DNA of 64,000 nt from J029 sp964482495 (GTDB taxonomy: Bacteria; Planctomycetota; UBA1135): NCBI GenBank assembly GCA_964482495.1, contig CAYZXS010000004.1:1-64000 (forward strand), read 5' to 3'. The stretch's first letter is position 1; each line of letters opens with the position of its first letter. The notes beneath the pieces are model-generated. The model saw nothing but the letters and a program-made list of their open reading frames with translations. It was not told where the DNA came from and made no database searches. Shown here piece after piece: positions 25,359 to 33,656 of this stretch. The position numbers and the translations under genes were made by a program.

Positions 25359-27106
25359 CACTTCACCATTTCTGGCCCGCGGCCATCCCTGCACTGCTCC
25401 TCGCCGGCGCAAATTTGTCAGCTCAATCCGAGGCCTCCACCCCTATTCAACGACGACCGGATTGGGTCATCCGCCACATCGTGGAGTCGGTTGCGTCCCC
25501 GCATGCCGGCAGCGGCCATATTGATTGGGCGGGGATCGAACTCATCGGAGATCTCGATCAGGATTCACACCAGGAATCGATTGTCCTTGGCTCCGAATCT
25601 TTACCGCCTTATCGGACGTTCATGGCTCTGCACGGAGCCCATCCATTCCGTCCCATGTGGCTCGGCTCCTTGCCTATTGGCCGTACATTCAATCTGGCCA
25701 TGCTTCGGCAGACCCCATCTGGCCAGGAATTCCTCGCGCCGGATCCGAATGGCGATCTCCTCCGCTTGAGCTTCCCGGGGATGGCCTATCTCGGCAAGGT
25801 CCCGGCCCCGCCGGCTTGGGGAGGTAACCCGCCGGCTGACCAGGCTGGCGTGGCCAATCCGGCGGAAGATATGAACGGTGATGGCTGGAGCGATCCTTTC
25901 TGTAGCACTGGGATCTTGAACCTCGGAATGCCGCCGTGGTGGTGCGCGGTGTTCTATCGTCTTGACGGCGCCACCCTCCAGCCCATCTGGATGACTTATC
26001 TCCCCGGCGAGCTCTGGGGGGCCGCTAGGCGGATGGCCTGGACCGAAGCGCCTGCCGATTTCGACGGCGATCAGGTCGAGGACTTCGTGGTCCGGACTTC
26101 GGATTGGACTAGCTTCCCCGCCTGGGTCTTCCATGGGATCTCCGGAGCCAATGGCGCCGTTCTTTGGACCCACGCCGAGCCGCTGGCGAGCGGTGTGTAT
26201 CCCAGCACGGAGTACCAGGTCTCTCCCGATCTCGACCAGGATGGAACTGCCGACCTGGTGGTCTTCCAGTTTCCTTGGTCTGGCGCTGACCCTGGTCGCC
26301 TCTATGCGCTAAGCGGAAGGACAGGCACCCTGATCTGGGAGAACCGGACCTTGGGGGATCTCGATCCTGGGTATGGAGTCATCTCTCCGCCCCGCACCGT
26401 CCGGTTCAACGACATGTGTCCTGTTGGTGATCTTGACCGTGATGGGAGGGCTGAGATCGGGTTATGGGCTGAGGAATCGTCACCAGTCTTTCCTTTTGGG
26501 ATTCCCCGGATCTACCTTTTCTCCGGGGCGGACGGCTCCTTCCTCTGGACGGAGGACCTGCCCAGGGATCGCGGGCCTTTCTCAGCTGTCCTTGACCATC
26601 TCAATCCATCGACGCTCTCGAACCCTCGTGGCTTTCTTGGTGATATTGACGAAGATGGACTCGTCGAATGGTGCATCAGCGACTCCCGAGGCGGAGTCAA
26701 TCCACCAACGACTGACCTCATCGTTCTCGGCAGGCGGACCCTATTCGTGGAGCCTGAAGTGCCTCTAGGTGAAACCGCTCATTTCGAAGTGGACATCCCC
26801 AATGGAGCTGCCTGCAATTTCCAGATCCTCCTTTCCTGGGACCTCCTCTGGCAGGGGGGCGCGGTCACGGTCGGGGCGTGGAGTACCGATCTCGGCCCCG
26901 GGAGCCTCCTCTCCTGGAGTGCGCACTTCGGCGGATTGGCCGGCACGCTGGACGGCGTCGGCAGGGCGAGCGTTTCCCTCGCGCTTCCCGCCCAGCCAGG
27001 ACTGATCGGTCGAGTTCTCTATTCTCGTGCCCTGGTGGAGGAGCCAGGGGCTCCTGGCTCCTTGAGGACGATGTCCAGTCTCGGCTCCACCAAGGTGCTC
27101 CCCTGA
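25355..27106 (+). CDS. Secreted FG-GAP/VCBS-type repeat protein
   Basis: 583 residues with a signal peptide (FWPAAIPALLLAGANLSA). At least five calcium-loop-like repeats are spread over residues ~65-440: DLDQDSHQES, DMNGDGWSD, DFDGDQVED, DLDQDGTAD, DLDRDGRAE, DIDEDGLVE. These are typical of integrin-alpha-like propellers. The last ~110 residues resemble the C-terminal domain seen in other secreted proteins of this genome (compare 33657-35527). Its ATG overlaps the stop of the beta-helix gene (ATGA), so both are translated from one transcript. Lower GC, like its partner. Confidence 0.8.
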   Translation: MTLHHFWPAAIPALLLAGANLSAQSEASTPIQRRPDWVIRHIVESVASPHAGSGHIDWAGIELIGDLDQDSHQESIVLGSESLPPYRTFMALHGAHPFRPMWLGSLPIGRTFNLAMLRQTPSGQEFLAPDPNGDLLRLSFPGMAYLGKVPAPPAWGGNPPADQAGVANPAEDMNGDGWSDPFCSTGILNLGMPPWWCAVFYRLDGATLQPIWMTYLPGELWGAARRMAWTEAPADFDGDQVEDFVVRTSDWTSFPAWVFHGISGANGAVLWTHAEPLASGVYPSTEYQVSPDLDQDGTADLVVFQFPWSGADPGRLYALSGRTGTLIWENRTLGDLDPGYGVISPPRTVRFNDMCPVGDLDRDGRAEIGLWAEESSPVFPFGIPRIYLFSGADGSFLWTEDLPRDRGPFSAVLDHLNPSTLSNPRGFLGDIDEDGLVEWCISDSRGGVNPPTTDLIVLGRRTLFVEPEVPLGETAHFEVDIPNGAACNFQILLSWDLLWQGGAVTVGAWSTDLGPGSLLSWSAHFGGLAGTLDGVGRASVSLALPAQPGLIGRVLYSRALVEEPGAPGSLRTMSSLGSTKVLP

Positions 27107-27163
27107 TCTCAGGAGCGCCCGTTTTACGAGGCAGGCATATGCCGCTGGCCTTGCTTCCTCCGC

Positions 27164-28495
27164 TCAAACGAACGGCGTCACGCCCGGGATCGCCACCGGC
27201 TCAGTCTCGAGCTCGATCCAGTCGTAGGCCGGCGGGGTCAGGTCGAGCTCGGAGTTGAGCGCCTGCTCCCAGGTGAGCGTCTGGCCGGTGTAGGCGGCCA
27301 TGCGGCCGGCGATCGCCAGCATCGTGCTCTTGCACATGTAGTCGCCGTCGCGCGTGATCGGCTCGCCGGCGCGGATCGACTGGAACAGCGCGTCGTGCTC
27401 GTTCTGGTACATGTCGTCCGGGCCGTCGCCGCGGTAGCGCCACTTGTTCTCGCCGCTGATGCGGTGGCTCTGCAGCGCCGCCACGCCCTTGGTGCCGTAG
27501 GCGAAGTCGCTGACGTTGCTCGAGCACCCCGCCATCTGCCGGCAGGAGCTGAAGGCCTTCACGCCGCTCTCCCACTCGTAGACGGTGTTGAAGTGGTCGT
27601 AGACGTGGCCCCACTTGCCGCCGGTGCGCTGGATGCGGCCGCCGCTGGCGGTGATCTTCGCCGGCGGCGCGTCGCCCATGGCCCACATGACCTTGTCCAG
27701 GCTGTGGATGTGCTGCTCGGCGATGTGGTCGCCGCTGAGCCAGGTGAAGTACAGCCAGTTGCGCATCTGGTACTCCATCTCGCTCCACTCGGGGTGCTCC
27801 TTGCGCGTGCCGCGGTGCCAGAGCGTGCCGGTGTTGTAGGTGCAGTCGAGCGCGGTGATGTCGCCGATAGCGCCGTCGTGCAGCCGCTCGAAGGTCGCCT
27901 GCTTGGCGAACTGGTAGCGGTAGCACAGGCCGGAGACCACCGACAGGCCCTTGGCCTTGGCCGCCTCACACGCGGCCATCACCCGCTTGACGCCCTTGGC
28001 GTCGACCGCGACCGGCTTCTCGACGAACATGTGCACGCCCTTCTTCACCGCGTACTCCATGTGCAGCGGCCGGAAGTGCGGCGAGGTCGCCAGGATCACC
28101 ACGTCGCAGGCGTCGATGACGTCCTTGTAGGACTCGAAGCCGACGAACTTGTGGTCGTCGGCCACCTTGACGCGGTCGCCGACGTCGCTCTTCAGCAGGT
28201 TCTGCAGCTTGCCGTCGAGGTGGTCGGCGAAGCTGTCGCCGAGCGCGACCAGCTCGGTGTTGGGGTCGGCGCGCAGGGCGTTGACCGCCGCGCCGCCGCC
28301 GCGGCCGCCGCAGCCGACCAGGCCGACCTTGAGCGTCTCGTCGGCGCCGAGGCCGGCGAGCGAAGCGGCGCTCGCGGGCAGCTTGGCGCCGGCGTAGAGC
28401 GCGGCGCCGGTGGCCAGGCCGCCGTGGCGCAGGAAGGCGCGGCGGGTGGGGGTGGAACGTTCGGACGGGAACAGTTGTTCGGTGATGTCGGGCAT
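27164..28495 (-). CDS. Gfo/Idh/MocA family oxidoreductase, Tat-exported
   Basis: 443 residues. The twin-arginine signal (TRRAFLRHGG, then an Ala-rich stretch) predicts folded export. The NAD-binding VGLVGCGGRGGGAAV and the family's EKPVAVD (catalytic Lys) are intact. The C-terminal half has GDHIAEQHIHSLDKV. Such Tat-exported Gfo/Idh/MocA proteins are abundant in Planctomycetota; the sugar substrate is unknown. A GAGGAG ribosome-binding site lies before the ATG, and a TAGGAT hexamer sits near the ApbE stop, so it can be transcribed separately from apbE. Confidence 0.88.
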   Translation of the reverse strand: MPDITEQLFPSERSTPTRRAFLRHGGLATGAALYAGAKLPASAASLAGLGADETLKVGLVGCGGRGGGAAVNALRADPNTELVALGDSFADHLDGKLQNLLKSDVGDRVKVADDHKFVGFESYKDVIDACDVVILATSPHFRPLHMEYAVKKGVHMFVEKPVAVDAKGVKRVMAACEAAKAKGLSVVSGLCYRYQFAKQATFERLHDGAIGDITALDCTYNTGTLWHRGTRKEHPEWSEMEYQMRNWLYFTWLSGDHIAEQHIHSLDKVMWAMGDAPPAKITASGGRIQRTGGKWGHVYDHFNTVYEWESGVKAFSSCRQMAGCSSNVSDFAYGTKGVAALQSHRISGENKWRYRGDGPDDMYQNEHDALFQSIRAGEPITRDGDYMCKSTMLAIAGRMAAYTGQTLTWEQALNSELDLTPPAYDWIELETEPVAIPGVTPFV

Positions 28496-28526
28496 GTCGG
28501 GGTCTCCTCGCGGGGACGCGCAGATC

Positions 28527-29534
28527 CTAGCCGTCCGCGGGGAAGCCGGCGCTGGCTTCCTCGACCAAGCGGCCGGCGGCGTCGACCGCGGCGGCGCGGA
28601 CCTCGACTCTCGGCAGCGTGGCGACGAAGGCGACGCCGCCCGCCGGGCCGAGCACGCAGACCGCCGACGCCACCGCGTCCGCGGTGATGCCGTCCGGCGC
28701 CAGCACCGCGGCCGCCGCCGCGCTGGTCAGGCCTAGCCCGGTTCGCGGGTCGAGCAAGTGCGAGTAACGCACGCCATCGATCAGGACGTGCTGGTAGAGG
28801 TCGCCGGAAGTCGCCAGCGCGGCGTTGGAAAGCTCCAAGCGGCCGGGCGTCGGCAGGCCGGCGTAGGCGATCTTCCAGCCGCTCGTCTCCGGCGGCGGCG
28901 CGCCGGCGAGCAGGTCCCCGCCGCCGTCGATCAGCGCCCGCTCGACGCCGTGGGCGCGCAGCGCTGCCAGCGCCTGGTCGAGGGCGTCGCCCTTGGCGAT
29001 GCCGCCGAGGTCGAGGCGCATGCCGGTGCCGCGCAGCTCGAGCCGTCGCTCGCCGCGGTCGAGGCGGAGCAGCCGCCAGCCGGTGGCCGCCAGCGCCTGC
29101 TCGAGCCGCTCGGCGCTCGGCAGCTCGCCCTGGCGCGCGGAGCGGCGCCACAGCCGCGTGCAAGGACCGAGGGTGGGGTCGAAGGCGCCGTCGCTGGCGG
29201 CGGCGAGCTCGAGCGCGGCGCCGAGCACGCGCGCCAGGTCTTCCGAGACCGTCACCGGCAAGGGAAGCAGACCGCCATCGGTGGCCCGGCCGAGGCGGCT
29301 CAGTTCACTGTCCGCGCGGTAGTCGCTGAGCTGGGCGTCGAGCTCGGCCACGCGGTCGAAGGCGGCGCGGGCGGCGCGCTCCGCGACTTCGGAGCCGGGC
29401 GCGTAGAAAACCAATCGGAACTCGGTGCCCATGTGCGGCTCGCGGAACTCGTAACGCTCCAGCGGCGGGCTCGTACAGGCCGAGAGGGCCAGCGCGGCGA
29501 CCGCCAGCGCGGGAAGAAAGGGGCGCGGCTTCAT
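28527..29534 (-). CDS. apbE: FAD:protein FMN transferase (ApbE-like lipoprotein)
   Basis: 335 residues with a lipoprotein signal peptide (AVAALALSAC). ApbE motifs: HMGTEFRLVF at the start of the mature part, LDLGGIAKGDALDQAL around the Mg/FAD site, GGGDLLAG, and HLLDPRTGLG. ApbE attaches FMN covalently to Thr/Ser of secreted flavoproteins such as NqrB/C or RnfG, or acts on FAD; no target gene is seen here. The ATG at 29534 is chosen for the signal peptide. Divergent from the SUMF1-like gene. Confidence 0.88.
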   Translation of the reverse strand: MKPRPFLPALAVAALALSACTSPPLERYEFREPHMGTEFRLVFYAPGSEVAERAARAAFDRVAELDAQLSDYRADSELSRLGRATDGGLLPLPVTVSEDLARVLGAALELAAASDGAFDPTLGPCTRLWRRSARQGELPSAERLEQALAATGWRLLRLDRGERRLELRGTGMRLDLGGIAKGDALDQALAALRAHGVERALIDGGGDLLAGAPPPETSGWKIAYAGLPTPGRLELSNAALATSGDLYQHVLIDGVRYSHLLDPRTGLGLTSAAAAAVLAPDGITADAVASAVCVLGPAGGVAFVATLPRVEVRAAAVDAAGRLVEEASAGFPADG

Positions 29535-29628
29535 GGCAATCCGGTCTCCCCAGCTTAGTTCCAAGGAGTCCCGCCGCCGCCGTCCCGAACGAGTAGATTG
29601 TCTGCCGCGCACGCGCGCGCATCCTGCG

Positions 29629-30726
29629 ATGAAACGGCTGCTGCTTCCCTGCATCCCTGTCCTGCTGGCGACCGCCGCCAACGCCCAGGACGCCAAGGTC
29701 TACCCGGATATGCCCGAGGGCAAGCCGCCGGCCATCCCGGTGGCTGACGCCGAGGCCGCCGACGCCGCGGCCATGAAGCCCTATGTCGAGCGCATCCCGG
29801 GCTCGGACGCCAGCTTCAAGATGATCCCGATCCCGGGCGGCACGTTCACGATGGGCAGCCCGCTCGGCGAGGCCGACCGCAAGAAGGACGAGGGCCCGCA
29901 GCACGAGGTCGAGGTCGCGCCCTTCTGGATGGAGGAGCACGAGGTCACCTGGGACGAGTTCCTGGTGTTCTCGATGAAGCTCGACCAGGCGCTGCGCGAG
30001 AAGGGCCAAGCCGAGACCGTGCCGCAGGACGCCTGGGCCGACGCCATCGGCCGGCCGACGCCGCCCTACGTGCCGATGGACATGGGCATGGGCGTGGACG
30101 GTTACCCGGCCGTGTGCATGACCCAGTTCTGCGCCCGCCAGTACACCAAGTGGCTGAGCATGAAGACCGGCCGCTTCTACCGCCTGCCCAGCGAGGCCGA
30201 GTGGGAGTACGCCTGCCGCGCCGGCACCGAAACCGCCTACAGCTTCGGCGACGACCCCGACGCGCTCGACGACTACGCCTGGTACTTCGACAACGCCGAC
30301 GACCAGTACCAGAAGGTCAAGACCAAGAAGCCGAACCCGTGGGGCCTCTACGACATGCACGGCAACGTGTCGGAGTGGACCCTCGACCGCCACGACCGCA
30401 AGTTCTACGGCACGCCGGAAGCCAGCGGCGCCGACCCGGTCGCTTGGCCCGAGCAGGAGTTCAAGCGCTGCATCCGCGGCGGCTCCTGGGACGACGACCC
30501 CGACCGGCTGCGCTCCGCCGCCCGCCGCGGCTCGACCAAGTCCTGGAAGGTGCAGGATCCGCAGCTGCCGAAGAGCATCTGGTACCTGACCGACGCCCCC
30601 TTCCTCGGCTTCCGCGTCGTCCGGCCGCTGGTCGAGCCGAGCGAAGAAGAGAAGCAGCGCTACTGGGCGGCTGACCTCGAGGTCTACGCCGAGATCCTCG
30701 ACAAGCAGCGCCGCGGCCAACGTTGA
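29629..30726 (+). CDS. Secreted SUMF1/FGE-fold protein lacking the catalytic cysteines
   Basis: 365 residues with a signal peptide (LLPCIPVLLATAANA). The formylglycine-generating-enzyme fold is clear: IPGGTFTMGSPLGEADR, YRLPSEAEWEYACRAGTE, NPWGLYDMHGNVSEW and CIRGGSWDDDPDRLRSAARR. In true FGE the segment after RGGS carries two copper-binding cysteines; here those positions are Asp/Leu-like. Sulfatase activation is therefore unlikely, and a binding or other enzymatic role is more probable. No sulfatase gene is in the window. First gene of an operon. Confidence 0.87.
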   Translation: MKRLLLPCIPVLLATAANAQDAKVYPDMPEGKPPAIPVADAEAADAAAMKPYVERIPGSDASFKMIPIPGGTFTMGSPLGEADRKKDEGPQHEVEVAPFWMEEHEVTWDEFLVFSMKLDQALREKGQAETVPQDAWADAIGRPTPPYVPMDMGMGVDGYPAVCMTQFCARQYTKWLSMKTGRFYRLPSEAEWEYACRAGTETAYSFGDDPDALDDYAWYFDNADDQYQKVKTKKPNPWGLYDMHGNVSEWTLDRHDRKFYGTPEASGADPVAWPEQEFKRCIRGGSWDDDPDRLRSAARRGSTKSWKVQDPQLPKSIWYLTDAPFLGFRVVRPLVEPSEEEKQRYWAADLEVYAEILDKQRRGQR

Positions 30727-30749
30727 ACCGACCGACCTCCCCTGATCCC

Positions 30750-32078
30750 ATGACCAAGCCCCCGACCGATCCCTCCCGCCGCTCCTTCCTCGCCCAGTCT
30801 TCGGCCGTGCTGGCCGGCGGCGCCCTGCTCGGCGACCGCCTCGGCGCCGCCGCCCCGGCGGCCAGCCTGCCCCGCAACGCCATGGGGGACGAGGAGATCC
30901 GCGTCGCCCTGGTCGGCTGCGGCGGCCGCGGCGGCGGCGCCGCGGCCCAGGCGCTCAGCACGGAGGGCAAGGTCAAGCTGGTGGCGCTGGCCGACGCCTT
31001 CTCCGACCGGCTCGAGGGCACGCTCAAGAACCTGACTGCTGGCCACGGCGACCAGGTCGCGGTCCCCGCAGAGCGCCGCTTCGTCGGCTTCGACGCCTAC
31101 CAAAAGGCGATCGACTGCGACGTCGACCTGGTGATCCTGGCGACTCCGCCCGGCTTCCGGCCGCAGCACTTCGAGTACGCCATCGCCAAGGGCAAGCACG
31201 TCTTCATGGAGAAGCCGCTGGCGGTCGACGCGCCCGGCGTGCGCAAGGTGCTGAAGGCGGCCGAGGAGTCGAAGCGCAAGAACCTGAAGGTCGGCGTCGG
31301 CCTGCAGCGGCACCACGACCCGCGCTACCAGGAGACCGTCAAGCGGCTCCAGGACGGCGCCATCGGCGAGCTGAAGATGTTCCGTGCCTACTGGAACGGC
31401 GCCGGCGTGTGGGTGAACCCGCGCCAGGAGGGGCAGACTGAGATGGAGTACCAGATGCGCAACTGGTACTACTTCAACTGGCTCTGCGGCGACCACATCG
31501 TCGAGCAGCACATCCACAACCTGGACGTCTGCAACTGGGTCAAGGGCGCCTACCCGGTCGAGGCCCAGGGCATGGGCGGCCGCCAGGTCCGCACCGGCAT
31601 CGACCACGGCGAGATCTACGACCACCACATGGTCGAGTTCATGTACGCCGACGGCACCAAGATGCTGTCGCAGTGCCGCCACATCCCCGGCTGCGCCAAC
31701 AACGTCTCCGAGCACGTCATCGGCGCCAGCGGCACCGCCAACATCGGCGGCGGCCGCATCGAGGGCCCGGGCGGTTGGAGCTGGCGCTGGCGCGGCGACG
31801 GCGTCAACCCCTACCAGGTCGAGCACGACGTGCTCTTCGCAGCGGTGCGCAACGACACGCCGTTCAACGAGGCCGAGAACGGCGCCAAGAGCACCATGAC
31901 CTCGATCTTCGGGCGCATGGCGACCTACTCCGGGCAGATCGTGACCTGGGAGCAGGCGATCAACTCCGACCTGGCGCTGCTGCCGGCCGCCTTCGACTGG
32001 AAGGCCGACCCGCCGACCCTGCCCGACGCCGACGGCCGCTACCCGATCCCGGTCCCCGGCTCGACCCGCGCCTTCTGA
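30750..32078 (+). CDS. Gfo/Idh/MocA family oxidoreductase, Tat-exported (second copy)
   Basis: 442 residues. The Tat signal contains SRRSFLAQSSAVLAGG; the NAD-binding motif is VALVGCGGRGGGAAA; the catalytic region MEKPLAVDAPGVRKVL follows. The C-terminal half shows GDHIVEQHIHNLDV and SQCRHIPGCANNVSEH. It is paralogous to the protein at 27164-28495. The ATG at 30750 is preferred to a TTG overlapping the SUMF1 stop, as it keeps a normal-length Tat signal. It lies 23 bases after the SUMF1 stop, so they are probably cotranscribed. Confidence 0.87.
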   Translation: MTKPPTDPSRRSFLAQSSAVLAGGALLGDRLGAAAPAASLPRNAMGDEEIRVALVGCGGRGGGAAAQALSTEGKVKLVALADAFSDRLEGTLKNLTAGHGDQVAVPAERRFVGFDAYQKAIDCDVDLVILATPPGFRPQHFEYAIAKGKHVFMEKPLAVDAPGVRKVLKAAEESKRKNLKVGVGLQRHHDPRYQETVKRLQDGAIGELKMFRAYWNGAGVWVNPRQEGQTEMEYQMRNWYYFNWLCGDHIVEQHIHNLDVCNWVKGAYPVEAQGMGGRQVRTGIDHGEIYDHHMVEFMYADGTKMLSQCRHIPGCANNVSEHVIGASGTANIGGGRIEGPGGWSWRWRGDGVNPYQVEHDVLFAAVRNDTPFNEAENGAKSTMTSIFGRMATYSGQIVTWEQAINSDLALLPAAFDWKADPPTLPDADGRYPIPVPGSTRAF

Positions 32079-32123
32079 TCCCGCGCCCGCCCGCGCCCGC
32101 CCGAACCCGCCACCGCTGACGCC

Positions 32124-32573
32124 ATGGAACACCGCCGCCACCTCTTCGGCCTCTTCGCCCTGGTCCTGCTGTCGCTGCCGCTGCTGGCGGCGATGAACCA
32201 GGACCCGGCGCACCACGACACCGACGAGACCCCGCTGATGCTGCAGATGCAGGTCATCGGCGGCGGCATGAAGGGGCTGCGGCGCAGCTTGCGGGATCCT
32301 GAGAAGGACGCCGCCTCGCTCGAGATCGTCCTGGAAATGCAGGCCGCCTCCCAGCTCGCCAAGGTCGAGGTGCCGCTGGCCGCGGCCCAGGTGCCGGAGG
32401 CCGAGCGCGCGGCCTTCGTCAGCGAATACCGCCAGGAAATGGTGGTCATGCAGCAGCTCCTGCTCGAGCTCGAGCTTGCCCTGCTCCGGGGCGACGCCGA
32501 GAATGCCCAGACGATCTACAAGCGTCTGAAGGCGGTCGAGGAGGAGGGTCACGAAGCATTCACGGTGGAATAG
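32124..32573 (+). CDS. Cytochrome b562-like small periplasmic protein
   Basis: 149 residues: a signal peptide (LFALVLLSLPLLAAM), then about 110 residues of helices. The pattern PLMLQMQVIGGGMKGLRRSL near the start and EEGHEAF at the end fits cytochrome b562, where an early Met and a late His ligate heme. The middle (ASLEIVLEMQAASQLAKVEVP) also fits. Electron transfer is inference; heme binding depends on that Met/His pair. It sits between the Gfo oxidoreductase and a TPR lipoprotein whose start lies inside its 3' end. Confidence 0.65.
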   Translation: MEHRRHLFGLFALVLLSLPLLAAMNQDPAHHDTDETPLMLQMQVIGGGMKGLRRSLRDPEKDAASLEIVLEMQAASQLAKVEVPLAAAQVPEAERAAFVSEYRQEMVVMQQLLLELELALLRGDAENAQTIYKRLKAVEEEGHEAFTVE

Positions 32574-33573
32574 TCTCTGCGGCAGCGCGCTGCTGCTCCT
32601 GCTCGCGGCGTGCGCGCAGGTGCCGGGCCAGCCGGTCCGCGCCGAGCGGCTCGAGGACCTGAGCCCCGAGGCCCGCTACCACGGCCTGCTGGAGCTCGGC
32701 GAGGGCAAGAGCCAGCCCGGCCGCGACACCCTCTACCAGTGGCTGGGCGACGCCGACCCGATGCTGCGCAACGCCGCCGCCCGGGCGCTGTGGGAGCGCG
32801 GCGAGCGCTCGGCCGCCGGGGTGCTGATCCGGAACCTCCACCGCGAGAACCGGACCTTCGTGACCATGGACGCGATCTACCACCTGCGGGCCATGACCGG
32901 GGAGGACCTGGGTTACGACCCCAACCTCGGCTACCGCGAGCAGACCCTGGCGCAGGAGCGCTGGTGGCTGTGGTGGCAGCGCACCGGCGGCCTGCGGCCC
33001 GCGGCCGAGGCGCCGCCGGAGGAGTTCGCCCCGGCGCGGGCGGAGTTGGCGCGGGCCATGCGCGCGGCGCGCGAGAACCCCGACGAGGACCCGAACGGCC
33101 CGCGGTCCGCGGCCGCGGCCCTCTGGTCCGCCGCCTCCCGGCTGACCGAGTCGCGCTGGCCGACCGATCAGGACCGGTTGAGCACCGCCTACGAGCTGCT
33201 GGTCGAGCGCCACCCCGACTCCTACCAGGCCTGGGCCAACCTCGCCTGGTCGACGCTGAACGCCGGCGACTTCCCGCGCTGCGAGGAGGCCTTCCGCCGC
33301 GCCCTGTCGCTGGCGCCCGAGGTTCCGACCCTCAACAACGACTTCGGCATCTACCTCGAGGCCATGGGCCGCACCGAGCAGGCCTCCGAGTTCTATCGCA
33401 AGGCCACCGAACTCGACCCCGGCGACGACGTCGCCTGGGCCAACCTCGGCGACACCCTCAGCGCTCTCGGACTGGTCGAGCGGGGCGCGGCCGCCTGGAC
33501 CGAGGCAGAAGACCTCGCGCCCGAGAAGTGGTACTACCACCGCTTGTGGCGGACCCGCCAGGCGTCCCGCTAG
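32551..33573 (+). CDS. Lipoprotein with HEAT-like and TPR repeats (probable ACG start)
   Basis: The frame shows a clear lipoprotein signal, SALLLLLAAC (Cys at 32611-32613). The first ATG/GTG/TTG (GTG 32620) comes after that Cys, and an in-frame stop lies at 32527. The only well-placed start is ACG at 32551, six bases after GGAGG, giving a Lys/Arg n-region (KHSRWN) and 340 residues. From 32620 it would be 317. The mature protein has an alpha-helical HEAT-like part (PMLRNAAARALWERGERSA), and TPR units at about 210-330 (AWANLAWSTLNAGDFPRCEEAF; NNDFGIYLEAMGRTEQASEFY). A likely protein-binding scaffold. Confidence 0.7.
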   Translation, partial: TKHSRWNSLCGSALLLLLAACAQVPGQPVRAERLEDLSPEARYHGLLELGEGKSQPGRDTLYQWLGDADPMLRNAAARALWERGERSAAGVLIRNLHRENRTFVTMDAIYHLRAMTGEDLGYDPNLGYREQTLAQERWWLWWQRTGGLRPAAEAPPEEFAPARAELARAMRAARENPDEDPNGPRSAAAALWSAASRLTESRWPTDQDRLSTAYELLVERHPDSYQAWANLAWSTLNAGDFPRCEEAFRRALSLAPEVPTLNNDFGIYLEAMGRTEQASEFYRKATELDPGDDVAWANLGDTLSALGLVERGAAAWTEAEDLAPEKWYYHRLWRTRQASR

Positions 33574-33577
33574 GCTC

Positions 33578-33590
33578 GGTGTCAGGCTCG
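33578..33590 (+). repeat. GGTGTCAGGCTCG repeat copy between convergent genes
   Basis: Starts four bases after the TPR lipoprotein stop. Identical to 19498-19510. The 12-base core recurs inverted at 36208-36219. Confidence 0.5.
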
Positions 33591-33656
33591 TTCTCGTCCC
33601 TCGTTGAGACGGGCGGCGCGGGCCGCCTCCCACGGAACGGGCTTACGGCTTGAGGG

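Noticed and set aside
27134..27143. GGCATATGCC palindrome between convergent genes as a terminator
   Set aside because: A 10-bp palindrome with no loop cannot form a stable hairpin, and there is no T tract.
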